NCBI RefSeq assembly: GCF_001424945.1
Contig: NZ_LMCW01000001.1
Coordinates: forward strand, 404,025-468,024
Origin: Rhizobium sp. Root1203
Lineage (GTDB): Bacteria > Pseudomonadota > Alphaproteobacteria > Rhizobiales > Rhizobiaceae
Length of the DNA stretch: 64,000 nt
Direction: 5' to 3'
The notes beneath the pieces were generated by a model. That model was not told the DNA's origin, did not search any database, and saw only the letters and a list, made by a program, of their open reading frames with translations. This document shows, one piece after another, positions 8,012-17,231 of this stretch; position 1 is the first letter of the stretch, and every line of letters begins with the position of its first letter. Made by a program: the position numbers and the translations under genes.

Positions 8012-9109
8012 CTATTTCAGCCGGCCGGTCTGGCCGCGGTCTCGAAGATAGTGGTCGGCGATGGCGCAGGCGACCATGGCCTCGCCGATCGGCACGGCGC
8101 GAATGCCCACGCATGGGTCGTGCCGGCCCTTGGTGCGCACATCGACATTGCGGCCGTCGGCGTCGATCGACTGCCGTTCGGTCAGGATCGAGGACGTCGG
8201 CTTGATCGCGAAGCGGGCAATGACCGGCTGGCCAGTGGAGATGCCGCCCAGAATACCGCCTGCATGGTTCGAAAGAAACAGCGGCGTACCGTCGTTGCCC
8301 ATGCGCATCTCGTCGGCATTTTCCTCGCCGGTGATTTCGGCGGCTCCGAAGCCGTTGCCGATCTCGACGCCCCTGACGGCGTTGATCGACATCAGCAGCG
8401 AGGCGATATCCTGGTCGAGCTTGCCGTAGATCGGCGCACCGAGCCCTGCCGGAACGCCCTCGGCCACGACTTCGACGACTGCGCCGATCGAAGAGCCTTT
8501 CTTGCGGATGCCGTCGAGATACTCTTCCCAGACAGGAACGATGTCCGGATCGGGCGCGAAGAACGGGTTCTTGTCGACCTGTGCCCAGTCCCAGTTCTGA
8601 CGGTTGATCTTGTGCTTGCCGATCTGCACCAGCGCGCCGCGCACGGTGACGCCGGGTGCGACGAGGCGGGCGATGCCGCCGGCTGCGACACGCGCGGCCG
8701 TCTCGCGGGCCGACGAACGCCCGCCGCCGCGATAGTCGCGGATGCCGTATTTCAGATCGTAGGTATAGTCGGCATGGCCGGGGCGGTACTGCCGGGCGAT
8801 TTCGCCGTAGTCCTTGGAACGCTGGTCGGTGTTCTCGATCAACATCGAGATCGGCGTGCCGGTCGTGATCATCGTCTCACCGTCGGCGTCGAGCATCACG
8901 CCCGAGAGAACCTTGACGAGATCGTCCTCGCGTCGCTGTGTCACGAAACGCGATTGGCCCGGTTTGCGCTTGTCGAGCCAGACCTGCAGGTCTTCGAGCC
9001 TGAAGCGTAGGCCGGGAGGGCAGCCGTCGACGACGCAGCCGAGCGCCGGTCCGTGGCTTTCGCCCCAGGTGGTTACGCGGAAAAGGTGACCGAATGTATT
9101 GTGCGACAT
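8012..9109 (-). CDS. aroC: Chorismate synthase
   Basis: This 365-residue protein has all three chorismate synthase signatures: [18 protein letters not shown] (residues 16-33), the middle [21 protein letters not shown] block (about 128-148), and [21 protein letters not shown] near the C terminus (FMN and EPSP contact). It makes chorismate from EPSP in the last step of the shikimate pathway, using reduced FMN. ribB follows 9 nt later, which pairs an FMN-dependent enzyme with riboflavin synthesis. The upstream region carries an 18-nt-spaced tandem repeat immediately before the start codon (9112-9143). Confidence 0.96.
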   Translation of the reverse strand: MSHNTFGHLFRVTTWGESHGPALGCVVDGCPPGLRFRLEDLQVWLDKRKPGQSRFVTQRREDDLVKVLSGVMLDADGETMITTGTPISMLIENTDQRSKDYGEIARQYRPGHADYTYDLKYGIRDYRGGGRSSARETAARVAAGGIARLVAPGVTVRGALVQIGKHKINRQNWDWAQVDKNPFFAPDPDIVPVWEEYLDGIRKKGSSIGAVVEVVAEGVPAGLGAPIYGKLDQDIASLLMSINAVRGVEIGNGFGAAEITGEENADEMRMGNDGTPLFLSNHAGGILGGISTGQPVIARFAIKPTSSILTERQSIDADGRNVDVRTKGRHDPCVGIRAVPIGEAMVACAIADHYLRDRGQTGRLK

Positions 9110-9111
9110 AT

Positions 9112-9143
9112 GTTCAGACCGGATTGCGTGTTCTGACCGGATT
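9112..9143. repeat. Tandem 14-nt repeat directly upstream of aroC
   Basis: GTTCAGACCGGATT (9112-9125) and GTTCTGACCGGATT (9130-9143) differ at one base and are spaced 18 nt apart. They begin 3 nt upstream of the aroC start codon, so they lie in the 5' leader and occupy the place of its ribosome site. A small GCCGGT/ACCGGC hairpin follows at about 9150-9166. Function unknown. Confidence 0.6.
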
Positions 9144-9287
9144 ACGGCAGCCGGTCTTCACCGGCCGCGTCATACTCTTGAAAGGCGCGACACTCATAGG
9201 CCAAAAAACAGCGAGGGCAAACGCCTTTCTTTGCGCGAAATCGCCACTTTGAGGAAATGGTGTTTCCGCAAATCGAGAACAGTCGGC

Positions 9288-12200
9288 CTATGATGCCATC
9301 CGCCATGCGGTCCCGGTGGCGACCGCCGTGAAATCGTGGAAGGAGAGGGGGCGCGAGAAGGCGTAGCCCTGCAACAGGTCGCATCCGAGTTCATTGAGCA
9401 GCATGGCGTGGGCCGTGGTCTCGACGCCTTCGGCAACGGTCTCGACGCCGAGCGAGCGCGCAATGTCGATGATCGAGCTGACAAGCGCCCGTTCCTGCTG
9501 CGAGGTTACGATCGGCTGCACGAGCTGCCGGTCGATCTTCAGGCGCTTCGGCTTCAGCTTCAGCAGGCTGACGATCGAGGTGTGCCCGGTGCCGAAGTCG
9601 TCGATCTCGATGTCTATGCCCAGGGCCTTGATGCGGTCGAGGTTGTGGGCGGCGATATCCTCGCTTTCATCGAGAAAGATGGACTCCACGAGCTCGAACG
9701 ATATCTCTCCGGGCCGGATCTGCAGGTTGCGCAGAGACTCGATGAGGCCTTCGTCGTGCAGGCGTCGCGCCGAAACGTTGACCGAGACCTTGGGAATGGA
9801 AACGCCGAGCGCCGCCCAGCGCATCTTGTCCTTCAGTGCCGTTTCCAGAACGATGCGGTCGAGGGTCTGCATGACGTTGATCTCCTCGGCAACCTTGAGG
9901 AATTTGTCGGGCGTCAGCAGCCCCTTGGAGGGGTGCTGCCATCGCACCAGCGCCTCGACGCCGGTGAGCCGCATGGTATGCGCGCTGAACTGAGGCTGGT
10001 ACCACGCGGTGAACTCGTTGTTCTCGATGCCGGACAGGATTTCGTCCGCCAGTCGCTTGTTGTTGATGATGTCTGCCTGAAGGTTGTGGTTGAAGAACTG
10101 GTAGCGGTTCCGCCCCTGGCTTTTGGCGCGATAGAGGGCAATGTCGGCATTGATCAGAACCTTGCGGGCGTCGACATGCATCCCGTTCGCAAGCGCGATG
10201 CCGATCGAGACGCCGCAACGGCATCCGAAGCCCTGGAAGTCGACCGGCTGGCGCATCTGTTCGATGATGCGCCCGGCCAGGCTCGACATATCAGCATCGC
10301 TGGCATTGTCGGCAAGGATGACGAACTCGTCGCCGCCGATACGGGCGACGATGTCGTCGTTCCTGAGGTTCCTCGACAGGACCTGCGACGCGTGAACGAG
10401 CATCGCATCGCCAGCCGCATGCCCGAGCGTATCGTTGATATCCTTGAAACGATCGAGATCGATATGAAGGATCGCGAATTTCTGTCGTCCGCTTCTGCCG
10501 TCCTGGGTCAGGTTTTCGAGTGCCATGTCGAGTTTGCGGCGGTTGGCGAGCCCGGTCAGCGGATCGTGCAGCGAATTGTGCTCGATGCGGTTCTTGGCAA
10601 GTTCGAGCTCGATGTTCTTGGCGATCGCCTCGTCCTTGGCGGCTTTGAGCTGCGCCGTCATCAGCGCGTCTTCGGTGATGTCGAAGGCGACGCCGATGAT
10701 TTTCAGCTGACCGCTCGGCGTCTGGTGGACTTTGCCGGTGGAGCGGACGTAACGCACTGTTCCATTGTCCGTCGGCACGCGGCAGATAAGCGTGTGGGTG
10801 TCGCCGATCCGCTCGAAATGACGGGCGCTCTCGATCGCCAGCCGCCGGTCTTCCGCAACGATGCACGAGAGCCATGTCGGTTCGGTCATGAAGCCCGTCC
10901 GCGGTGCAAGTCCATAGAGCTCGTGCATCCGCTCATCCCAAATGGAGCCGCCGTCGTCGCCCAGCGTCGCTTCCCAGATCCCGCACTGATAGGAATCCAG
11001 GGCCAGATCGAGCTTGCCGGAGAGTTCTGCCAGTTCGGCTTCGCGATGGGAGAGTTCGTCGAGCGCAAGCTCCAGTTCGGCGTTCTTGATGTCGCTCGTG
11101 TCCTTCGCCTTTCGCAGCGTGTCGGCAGCCTCCGCATCGGCGGTCACGTCCCATACGATGCCGATGGTCTTGTTGGCGCCGGCTGCGTCCGTGTAGGCGG
11201 AGCCGACCGAGCGCAAATGCCGAAGCGTCCCGTTTTCGAGGCGGATTCGGTATTGTGCCGTGTAGGACGAGCCGGAGGCATCCTCGTTGAGCAGGTGCAC
11301 TTTCGCGGTGCCGTGGTCCTCGGGAACAACCGAAGCAAGCCAGTCGTCGATGGAGTGCCCGCCTTCCAGCGGCGGCAGGCCGTGCAACGTGGAGGCGCGG
11401 CTGTCCCAAAACAGGGTGCGCCCGCCGTCGTGCAGTTCCCAGATCCCGATGTTCGACGAATCGAGCGCGAGATCGAGCCGTTGCGACAGCTCCAGCAGCG
11501 TCGCTTCGCGCTTTTCCAGCTGTTCGATGTTGCGGTTGCGCTCGCCGAGCAGCAGCGTCGCGAAGAAGATCGGTACGATGGTGACGCAGCCGGCAGCCAG
11601 AATGATCAGACGCAGGGAGAACTGGTTGTCCGGAACGGCATCCCAGCCTGTCTTCGGCACTGCGGCAATCTCCCAGCGACCGCCCGCAAATCCGATCTTT
11701 CGTGTCAGAGGCTGCTGTGTCAGGACGTCAGGCGAACCGAAGAAAGGCGCCGTTGCCTCGTCGGCCGGGGCCAGGTCGCGAACCGCGATCTGAAGGTGAT
11801 CGAGGTGAGGATACTTTTCCTCGTTCTCGGCGTTGTGTGTCGGCTTCAGCCCGGTATTCCGGTAGAACATATCTGCGTCGATCGTCACCTCGACCGCGCC
11901 CCAGACGCGGCGCTGCCCGTTTTCCTTGACGAAGACAGGGAAGAATATCGCAAAGGCCTCTTTGCCGTCGATGTTCTGGACGGGGCCATAGAAGCGTGCC
12001 TGCTGGTTGCTCGTGCTGCGTGCAGCAGGCTGGTGCGCGTACATCGGCTCGCGCACGTCTCTGCCAAGCCTCGTCTGGATCGTCGGCGACGGAAAGACTG
12101 AATTGACGATAAAGTTGGGGGCAATGGCAACACGCATGAAGTGAGGATTCTGGATCAGCAGCCAGCTTATCTGGCGCTCCGTCTCCTCGGCATGCGCGCT

Positions 12201-12464
12201 GGAGTTGATCGCCACCATGTTCGCGAGATCGCGGACGACCGTGATATCCATATTGATCTGCGCCATCACGCGCGCGCGAATAAGATTCGTCTCGTTCTCC
12301 GTGCGAATGGTCGATTCTCGAAGGTGAGCCGCAGTATTGGCGCGGTCCAGGCTGAATCCGACCCAGACCACAACGACGGCGACAAGGCAGGAAACCAGAA
12401 TTGAGACATATGTATTCCGCAAAATGCGCCTTGACGTGCTGATGTAGTTGATGCGGAATAACAA
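9288..12464 (-). CDS. Membrane-anchored PAS-PAS-GGDEF-EAL cyclic di-GMP protein with periplasmic sensor
   Basis: This 1058-residue protein starts with TTG after a GGGGGA site. A transmembrane helix (about residues 16-40) precedes a periplasmic CHASE-like domain (about 41-290), and a second helix (IILAAGCVTIVPIFFATLLL) follows. Coiled linkers then join two PAS/PAC units of the form LSQRLDLALDSSNIGIWELHDGG and LSGKLDLALDSYQCGIWEATLGDD. The GGDEF domain has an intact IGGDEFVIL active site (about residue 710). The EAL domain has VEALVRWQHP (about 833) and IDDFGTGHTS (about 955), where the second Asp of DDFGTG is present. Both synthesis and hydrolysis of c-di-GMP are therefore possible. Ligand and net activity are unknown. 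It stands alone between aroC and the DUF1344 gene. Confidence 0.88.
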   Translation of the reverse strand: MLFRINYISTSRRILRNTYVSILVSCLVAVVVVWVGFSLDRANTAAHLRESTIRTENETNLIRARVMAQINMDITVVRDLANMVAINSSAHAEETERQISWLLIQNPHFMRVAIAPNFIVNSVFPSPTIQTRLGRDVREPMYAHQPAARSTSNQQARFYGPVQNIDGKEAFAIFFPVFVKENGQRRVWGAVEVTIDADMFYRNTGLKPTHNAENEEKYPHLDHLQIAVRDLAPADEATAPFFGSPDVLTQQPLTRKIGFAGGRWEIAAVPKTGWDAVPDNQFSLRLIILAAGCVTIVPIFFATLLLGERNRNIEQLEKREATLLELSQRLDLALDSSNIGIWELHDGGRTLFWDSRASTLHGLPPLEGGHSIDDWLASVVPEDHGTAKVHLLNEDASGSSYTAQYRIRLENGTLRHLRSVGSAYTDAAGANKTIGIVWDVTADAEAADTLRKAKDTSDIKNAELELALDELSHREAELAELSGKLDLALDSYQCGIWEATLGDDGGSIWDERMHELYGLAPRTGFMTEPTWLSCIVAEDRRLAIESARHFERIGDTHTLICRVPTDNGTVRYVRSTGKVHQTPSGQLKIIGVAFDITEDALMTAQLKAAKDEAIAKNIELELAKNRIEHNSLHDPLTGLANRRKLDMALENLTQDGRSGRQKFAILHIDLDRFKDINDTLGHAAGDAMLVHASQVLSRNLRNDDIVARIGGDEFVILADNASDADMSSLAGRIIEQMRQPVDFQGFGCRCGVSIGIALANGMHVDARKVLINADIALYRAKSQGRNRYQFFNHNLQADIINNKRLADEILSGIENNEFTAWYQPQFSAHTMRLTGVEALVRWQHPSKGLLTPDKFLKVAEEINVMQTLDRIVLETALKDKMRWAALGVSIPKVSVNVSARRLHDEGLIESLRNLQIRPGEISFELVESIFLDESEDIAAHNLDRIKALGIDIEIDDFGTGHTSIVSLLKLKPKRLKIDRQLVQPIVTSQQERALVSSIIDIARSLGVETVAEGVETTAHAMLLNELGCDLLQGYAFSRPLSFHDFTAVATGTAWRMAS

Positions 12465-12703
12465 AATGAGGTCCCCCTATTCGGAATGACCTTAGATCGA
12501 AGCGGTTAATTTACGATTTCCCGGACATCGTCTTGGGCCGCGCGCGCAGGAGGCGGGTTGTTAACGGGCGGTGTTGATTTTTGTTAAAATGCGATTCATC
12601 AATTGGGCGCGGAAGGTCACTCTTCAGGGCAACTTTCGCCATATTCGGGAGGTTATCTGTGCGCAATTGGATGTCTGAGTCGCGTTTTCGAAGGAATGCC
12701 GCC

Positions 12704-12964
12704 ATGCGTTTTGTAGTCGCTACGCTTCTGGCCACAGCGAGCTTTCTGTCGCCGATCAACGGCTTTGCCGAGAGCGCTGATGTGGAGGCGACGATCAAGA
12801 AGGTCGACATGGCCAACCTCAGCCTGACGCTCGATGACGGAAAGACCTATCAGGCTTCCGAGGAATTCAATTTCGAAGGCCTGAAGGCCGGCGTGAAGGT
12901 TATCGTTTTCTACACCGAAGTGGACGGCAAGCGCGTCATAAACGACCTCGATATCGTCCAGTAA
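12704..12964 (+). CDS. Small exported DUF1344 family protein
   Basis: This is an 86-residue protein starting at the ATG at 12704, preceded by an AAGGA site. Longer in-frame starts at 12581 or 12671 lack one. A clear signal peptide (MRFVVATLLATASFLSPINGFAES) is followed by a compact beta-rich domain: VEATIKKVDMANLSLTLDDGKTY, LKAGVKVIVFYTEVDGKRVINDLD. This is the DUF1344 pattern, common and often multi-copy in Rhizobiales. The fold probably resembles a small OB-like barrel and the protein should be periplasmic. Function unknown. It is flanked by the c-di-GMP protein and the phosphatase and has its own leader of about 240 nt, in which I see no other gene. Confidence 0.82.
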   Translation: MRFVVATLLATASFLSPINGFAESADVEATIKKVDMANLSLTLDDGKTYQASEEFNFEGLKAGVKVIVFYTEVDGKRVINDLDIVQ

Positions 12965-12989
12965 GGCGATATCGTCCACGTGAGGCGGA

Positions 12990-13580
12990 TCAGATCCAGC
13001 CTATCTGTCTGTCCCTTGTTTCAATCTTCAGAATACGATCCTGAGGAATTTCGCCTTCCGCGGCTTCGTGTTTCGGCACATCGGCAATCGTCCGGAAAAG
13101 GCTCCGGATCACGCCGCCATGCGTGACGCAGACGGTGGGCCGCTCGACCGAATTCAGCCATGAAGCGACGCGCCACGACATGATTTCGTAGCTTTCGGCA
13201 TCGTCCCCTGGCGGGATGAAATCCCATTTGTTGAGGTTGCGCTCCGTGATGCGGTCGCGCACCGTGGCCTTCAGTTCCTTGACTGTGTGGCCTTCCCAGT
13301 CGCCGAAGGAAACCTCCACCAGCCGCTCGTCCGTGCGGTAGTCCTCGGCAGGCAGGTTCATCGCCGCCCGCATGATTTCCATGGTGGCACGGGTACGGCC
13401 GAGCGGACTTGCAACGAAATCGAAGGGAATAGCCTCAATCTTCAGGATCTCGGCGAGGTCGATACCGTTTTGCCGGGCCTGTTCGCGGCCGACGGCGTTT
13501 AGCGGAATATCCTTCTGGCCTTGCAGGCGGCGTTCCGCGTTCCAGTCTGTCTGGCCGTGTCGGATGACGTAGATAAGCAA
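12990..13580 (-). CDS. Histidine phosphatase (phosphoglycerate mutase-like) family protein
   Basis: This protein of about 196 residues begins LLIYVIRHGQTDWNAERRLQGQKDIPLN. The RHGQTxWN motif with the catalytic His is at the N terminus. SPLGRTRATMEIM (second phosphate pocket), RLVEVSFGDWEGHT with the acid Glu, and VCVTHGGVIRSLF with the second catalytic His follow. The substrate cannot be predicted, and members include cofactor-dependent PGAM, cobalamin and sugar phosphatases. I chose TTG at 13580, with GGAG 7 nt upstream, because it starts right at the conserved strand. A GTG at 13604 would add eight residues. It lies downstream of fabI on the same strand with a stem-loop between them. Confidence 0.85.
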   Translation of the reverse strand: MLIYVIRHGQTDWNAERRLQGQKDIPLNAVGREQARQNGIDLAEILKIEAIPFDFVASPLGRTRATMEIMRAAMNLPAEDYRTDERLVEVSFGDWEGHTVKELKATVRDRITERNLNKWDFIPPGDDAESYEIMSWRVASWLNSVERPTVCVTHGGVIRSLFRTIADVPKHEAAEGEIPQDRILKIETRDRQIGWI

Positions 13581-13603
13581 TGATCGGCTCCGTTTGGCAC
13601 GCA

Positions 13604-13640
13604 CGGCCCCCGAATCGCTGTCGCGTGGGGGAGGGGGCCG
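13604..13640. other. GC-rich stem-loop between fabI and the phosphatase gene
   Basis: CGGCCCCC (13604-13611) and GGGGGCCG (13633-13640) are perfect inverted repeats with a 21-nt loop. There is no T-run, so an intrinsic terminator is unlikely. It could slow or punctuate transcription between fabI and the downstream phosphatase gene. Confidence 0.45.
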
Positions 13641-13667
13641 CGAGCACGACGCAGAAGAGGAGTGCGA

Positions 13668-14486
13668 TCAGTCCTTTATGACGGAAATATCCGGCGCGTC
13701 CACAGCCTTCATGCCGATGACATGGTAGCCGCTGTCGGCATGGTGAACTTCACCGGTGACCGAACGCGAGAGATCCGACAGCATGTAGAGACCGACATCG
13801 CCCACTTCCTCGATCGTCACGGTGCGGCGCAGCGGTGCGTTGTATTCGTTCCACTTCAGGATGTAGCGGAAGTCGCCGATGCCGGAAGCCGCGAGCGTCT
13901 TGATCGGACCCGCCGAAATCGCATTGACGCGGATGTTCTTCGGCCCGAGATCGACAGCCAGATACTTCACGCTCGCCTCGAGCGCGGCCTTGGCGACGCC
14001 CATGACGTTGTAGTTCGGCATGACCTTTTCGGCGCCGTAGTAGGTCAGCGTCAGCATGGAGCCGCCGTCGGTCATCAGCCTCTCGGCGCGGCGCGCGACC
14101 GATGTGAAGGAATAGACGGAGATCTGCATGGTCTTGGCGAAGTTGTCAGCCGACGTGTCGACGTAGCGGCCGGTCAGTTCGTCCTTGTCGGAAAAACCGA
14201 TTGCATGCACGATGAAGTCGATCTTGCCCCACGTCTTTTCGATATTGTCGAAAACCGCGTCGATCGATGCTTCATCGCTGACATCACAGTGGCCTGCAAG
14301 AATGCCGCCGAGTTCGGCCGCCAGCGGCTCGACCCGCTTCTTCAGTGCATCGCCCTGATAGGTAAACGCAATCTCGGCACCCTGTGCATGAACAGCCTTG
14401 GCAATGCCCCACGCAATCGAACGATTGTTGGCAACGCCCATGATGACGCCGCGTTTGCCTGACATGAGGCCTGATGCCTGAGCCAT
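13668..14486 (-). CDS. fabI: Enoyl-[acyl-carrier-protein] reductase (NADH)
   Basis: This 272-residue short-chain dehydrogenase of the FabI type starts GLMSGKRGVIMGVANNRSIAWGIAKAV, with the NAD site. IDFIVHAIGFSDKDELTGRYVDTS follows, and the FabI catalytic Tyr-x6-Lys is seen as YNVMGVAK (about residues 159-166) after MLTLTYYGAEKV. AISAGPIKTLAASGI is the substrate-binding loop. It reduces trans-2-enoyl-ACP in each round of fatty acid elongation. Rhizobia often carry two FabI paralogues and I cannot say which this is. It is upstream of the phosphatase gene with a short stem-loop between. Confidence 0.95.
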   Translation of the reverse strand: MAQASGLMSGKRGVIMGVANNRSIAWGIAKAVHAQGAEIAFTYQGDALKKRVEPLAAELGGILAGHCDVSDEASIDAVFDNIEKTWGKIDFIVHAIGFSDKDELTGRYVDTSADNFAKTMQISVYSFTSVARRAERLMTDGGSMLTLTYYGAEKVMPNYNVMGVAKAALEASVKYLAVDLGPKNIRVNAISAGPIKTLAASGIGDFRYILKWNEYNAPLRRTVTIEEVGDVGLYMLSDLSRSVTGEVHHADSGYHVIGMKAVDAPDISVIKD

Positions 14487-14608
14487 ATTTCGCCCCCTAA
14501 GGAAATTGATCGGCCCTGCCTATGGCATAGGCTGCTAATCGGTTCAAGATTAGCAGCAATCATCAACTGTTAGGGAACGTAACAAAGGGTGCTCTTGTCA
14601 CCAAAATT

Positions 14609-15790
14609 TCACAGAAACAGCCCATTCTTCATGCTGCGCATGAGATCTGTCACTTTTGCGTCCGGCTTTTCCCACAGAATTATACGCAGCTCCACGACGA
14701 GGTCGCCCTTGCCGCCGTCGCCGTTGGCAAGTCCTTGACCCGGGATTCGGATTGTCTTGTCGGAGCCGGACCAGGCCGGGACGATCACCGCAAGTGAGCC
14801 GTTCGGCCCATCGATATGGGCCTCGGTGCCGAGAACGGCGTTCTCGATCGTCACCGGCAGGACGGTGTGCAGGTCGAAGCCGTCCACGGTAAAGCGCGCA
14901 TCGGCCGCGATGTGGATGTTGATGACGGCATCGCCGCGCTGCATACCGGCGAGCTTGTGCCCTTGGCCCTTGAGCCGCACCTGATGACCTTCGGTCGTGC
15001 CTGACGTCAGCGCAAAGCCCGCTTCGCGGCCCTCGCCGAGATCGACGCTCACCCAGCTTCCCCTGAGGACATCGTCGATGGTCACCGTTGCGGTGGCGAT
15101 CTGGTCGGGCGCCTTTTCGGGTGCCGGCGCGCTGCCTGTGAAACGGCGAACGAGCGACGTGAGCAGGCTGAGCGGTTGCAGGATTGCAGACGCGGCGGCG
15201 GCTGTTTCCTCCGCGGTCGGCTCGGCATCCGCTCTTGACGCGTCGGTCGGGGCCTCGGCACTCGACGCCTCGGTGTCCGGCCGCCGTGTCGCGCCTGCGG
15301 CAAAACCATGACCCCGGCCGCCTCCGGCACTTGCGGTGCGTGCTTGTGCCCCGAAGATCCGCTCGATCATCTCCTCGGCGGGTTCGGCGGCGCCCGCCTG
15401 CTGCTGTTGCTGGGCCTGCTGCTGCCTGGCGGCATCGGCCGCTGCCTTCTGTGCCGCGGCCCGGGCCAGTTCTTCCATCACGCGTTCGGCGTTTGCCTGC
15501 GCTGCCTTGGCCCGCATCGCCGCTTCGCGGGCCGCCTGGCGCTGGTGCATGATGGTGTTTTCGTTCTGTTTTGCTTCCGCCATACGCAGGGCGTTGTCGA
15601 AGAGACCGCGCTTCTTGGGGTCTTTCAGAGTGTCGTAGGCACGGCCGATCTCGGCGAAGCGCGCACCCGCCGTCGGATCGCCCTGATTGTGATCGGGGTG
15701 CACGGCCTTGGCCATATTGCGCCAAGCCGCCTTGATTTCGTCCTGCCCGGCGTCGCGCTTGACGCCCAAGATCTTATAAGGATCGCGCAT
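14609..15790 (-). CDS. DnaJ-domain protein with CbpA-like C-terminal domain
   Basis: This 393-residue protein has an N-terminal J domain (residues 1-70: DPYKILGVKRDAGQDEIKAAWRNMAKAVHPDHNQGD) with the HPD motif needed to stimulate DnaK. The middle (about 75-240) is an Ala/Gln/Glu-rich low-complexity segment, including runs of Gln (QQQAQQQQQ), and probably a flexible or coiled linker. The C terminus (about 240-375) is DnaJ C-terminal substrate-binding domain: VTIDDVLRGSWVSVDLGEGREAGF, QVRLKGQGHKLAGM, GDAVINIHIAADARFTVDGFDLHTVLPVTIENAVLG. There is no zinc-finger (no CxxCxGxG), so it is a CbpA-class co-chaperone. It is not next to dnaK. Confidence 0.85.
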   Translation of the reverse strand: MRDPYKILGVKRDAGQDEIKAAWRNMAKAVHPDHNQGDPTAGARFAEIGRAYDTLKDPKKRGLFDNALRMAEAKQNENTIMHQRQAAREAAMRAKAAQANAERVMEELARAAAQKAAADAARQQQAQQQQQAGAAEPAEEMIERIFGAQARTASAGGGRGHGFAAGATRRPDTEASSAEAPTDASRADAEPTAEETAAAASAILQPLSLLTSLVRRFTGSAPAPEKAPDQIATATVTIDDVLRGSWVSVDLGEGREAGFALTSGTTEGHQVRLKGQGHKLAGMQRGDAVINIHIAADARFTVDGFDLHTVLPVTIENAVLGTEAHIDGPNGSLAVIVPAWSGSDKTIRIPGQGLANGDGGKGDLVVELRIILWEKPDAKVTDLMRSMKNGLFL

Positions 15791-16051
15791 GTTTCAAACC
15801 GCCGGTGTTCCAATGCGGTGTGCTCGTCCTTTGTCCAGCACCCCGAAGCCCACATACAACTCATTTGGTGCGTTCAGGTTCGCTTCCCAAGAAGAAATTG
15901 AACGTACTTATGGAAACGATCCTCCGGCAAAGTTGCTAATCAGTCCTTATTACACGGGGGATCGAGCGGCGCTTTCATCCTGAATGGTTATTGTTTTGCT
16001 AAATTTGGAAGGAAAATGGGAGCGCGCGTTAAGCACGAGCCAAAGGCGGGC

Positions 16052-16510
16052 TCAGCTTTCGGGCTGGAAGCTCAGGAGCTGCCAGTTGCCGCCGCCCACA
16101 AGGCAGGTCTTGCCGTAGAATTTGGAAATGCCGACATAGGAGTGGCGGGTGGTGCGGAACTGGCGGCAGACCTGACCCGTGTCGGTATTCTCGACGATCG
16201 TATCGATGACACCGGCACTGCCGGTCGATGCGTTCGCCCACGGCAGCGGGCGGCCTTCCAGTCTCTGGATGTCGGCCGATGTCACGGCATTGCCGACGGT
16301 CATCTCGTCAGAAATCGAATCGCTGGTCGGCACGGGCTGCGGCACTGTGCCGGTTGCCACCGAGCGGTCGACCTTGTTGCTGCTGAACATGTCCAGACCG
16401 CTGGAGACGCAGCCGGAGAGAAAGAGCATCGCCATGCCGACAACGCAGAAGGCCGCGCCTTGTCGCAGCAGACCCTTTGTATCACGATCTGACTTTGCTA
16501 TGACTTCCAC
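16052..16510 (-). CDS. RT0821/Lpp0805-like surface lipoprotein
   Basis: This 152-residue protein has a hydrophobic signal region and a lipobox at FLSGC (Cys at about residue 34), so it is probably a lipoprotein. A Ser/Thr/Pro-rich linker follows. The globular part is ALPWANASTGSAGVIDTIVENTDTGQVCRQFRTTRHSYVGISKFYGKTCLVGGGNWQLL, here beginning RPLPWANASTG. That is the pattern of the surface antigen family named after RT0821/Lpp0805, with two Cys that may form a disulfide. The start is GTG at 16510 by frame, and a start nearer the signal peptide is possible. It is divergent from pdxH with 66 nt between. Function unknown. Confidence 0.72.
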   Translation of the reverse strand: MEVIAKSDRDTKGLLRQGAAFCVVGMAMLFLSGCVSSGLDMFSSNKVDRSVATGTVPQPVPTSDSISDEMTVGNAVTSADIQRLEGRPLPWANASTGSAGVIDTIVENTDTGQVCRQFRTTRHSYVGISKFYGKTCLVGGGNWQLLSFQPES

Positions 16511-16576
16511 CCTGCGTCCTGTCCAGTAGCGTAAAGCTGGGCAATCTTCGAATAAACCCGGGGCATTTGTGCTAAT

Positions 16577-17197
16577 ATGTCGACAAATGAGTTAATAAGC
16601 GGTGACTTCACCGAACGAAACGAACCGTTCGATCTCTTCGCCGATTGGCTGAAAGAGGCGGAGGCCTCCGAGATCAATGACCCGAATGCGGTAGCGCTTG
16701 CGACGGTCGATGAGGACGGCCTTCCCAATGTCCGCATGGTTCTCCTTAAAGGTTTCGATCAAGACGGCTTCGTGTTTTACACGAATTTCGAGAGTCAGAA
16801 AGGCCGCGAAGTCCTCGGGCAGAAAAAAGCGGCCATGTGCTTCCACTGGAAGACGCTACGCAGGCAGGTCCGCCTGCGCGGGCCTGTGGATATCGTCAGC
16901 GACGAGGAAGCCGACGCCTATTTCAAGACGCGCGCCCGGGGCAGTCGCATCGGCGCATGGGCGTCGAAGCAGTCGCGGCCGCTCGAAAGCCGTTTTGCCT
17001 TGGAAAAAGCCGTTGCCGAATACACCGCCCGCTATGCGATCGGGGATATCCCTCGTCCGGCCCACTGGTCGGGCTTCCGCATCCGGCCGGTCAGCATCGA
17101 ATTCTGGAAGGATCAGAAATTTCGTCTTCACGACCGCATCGAATTTCGCCGCACCACCCCGGACGGCGATTGGTCGAAGGTGCGGATGTATCCCTAG
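16577..17197 (+). CDS. pdxH: Pyridoxamine 5'-phosphate oxidase
   Basis: This 206-residue FMN enzyme converts PNP or PMP to pyridoxal 5'-phosphate. It has the family order: [43 protein letters not shown] (FMN-binding split barrel), [32 protein letters not shown], and the C-terminal [24 protein letters not shown] with the final RMYP, very close to the canonical RLxP end. Length is usual. It is divergent from the lipoprotein gene, with a 66-nt intergenic region that must hold both promoters. Confidence 0.95.
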   Translation: MSTNELISGDFTERNEPFDLFADWLKEAEASEINDPNAVALATVDEDGLPNVRMVLLKGFDQDGFVFYTNFESQKGREVLGQKKAAMCFHWKTLRRQVRLRGPVDIVSDEEADAYFKTRARGSRIGAWASKQSRPLESRFALEKAVAEYTARYAIGDIPRPAHWSGFRIRPVSIEFWKDQKFRLHDRIEFRRTTPDGDWSKVRMYP

Positions 17198-17231
17198 GCC
17201 TCGGGATAGCGCGACGGGTGGTCCTTTGTCA

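Noticed and set aside
9110..9287. FMN riboswitch before the aroC-ribB operon
   Set aside because: The minus-strand leader contains GGTGAAGACC in a simple hairpin but lacks the conserved six-stem pattern and the other FMN motifs.
9336..12101. Antisense open frame of about 920 codons over the GGDEF/EAL gene
   Set aside because: Same reason: low-complexity, Arg/Gln-rich composition and no ribosome site.
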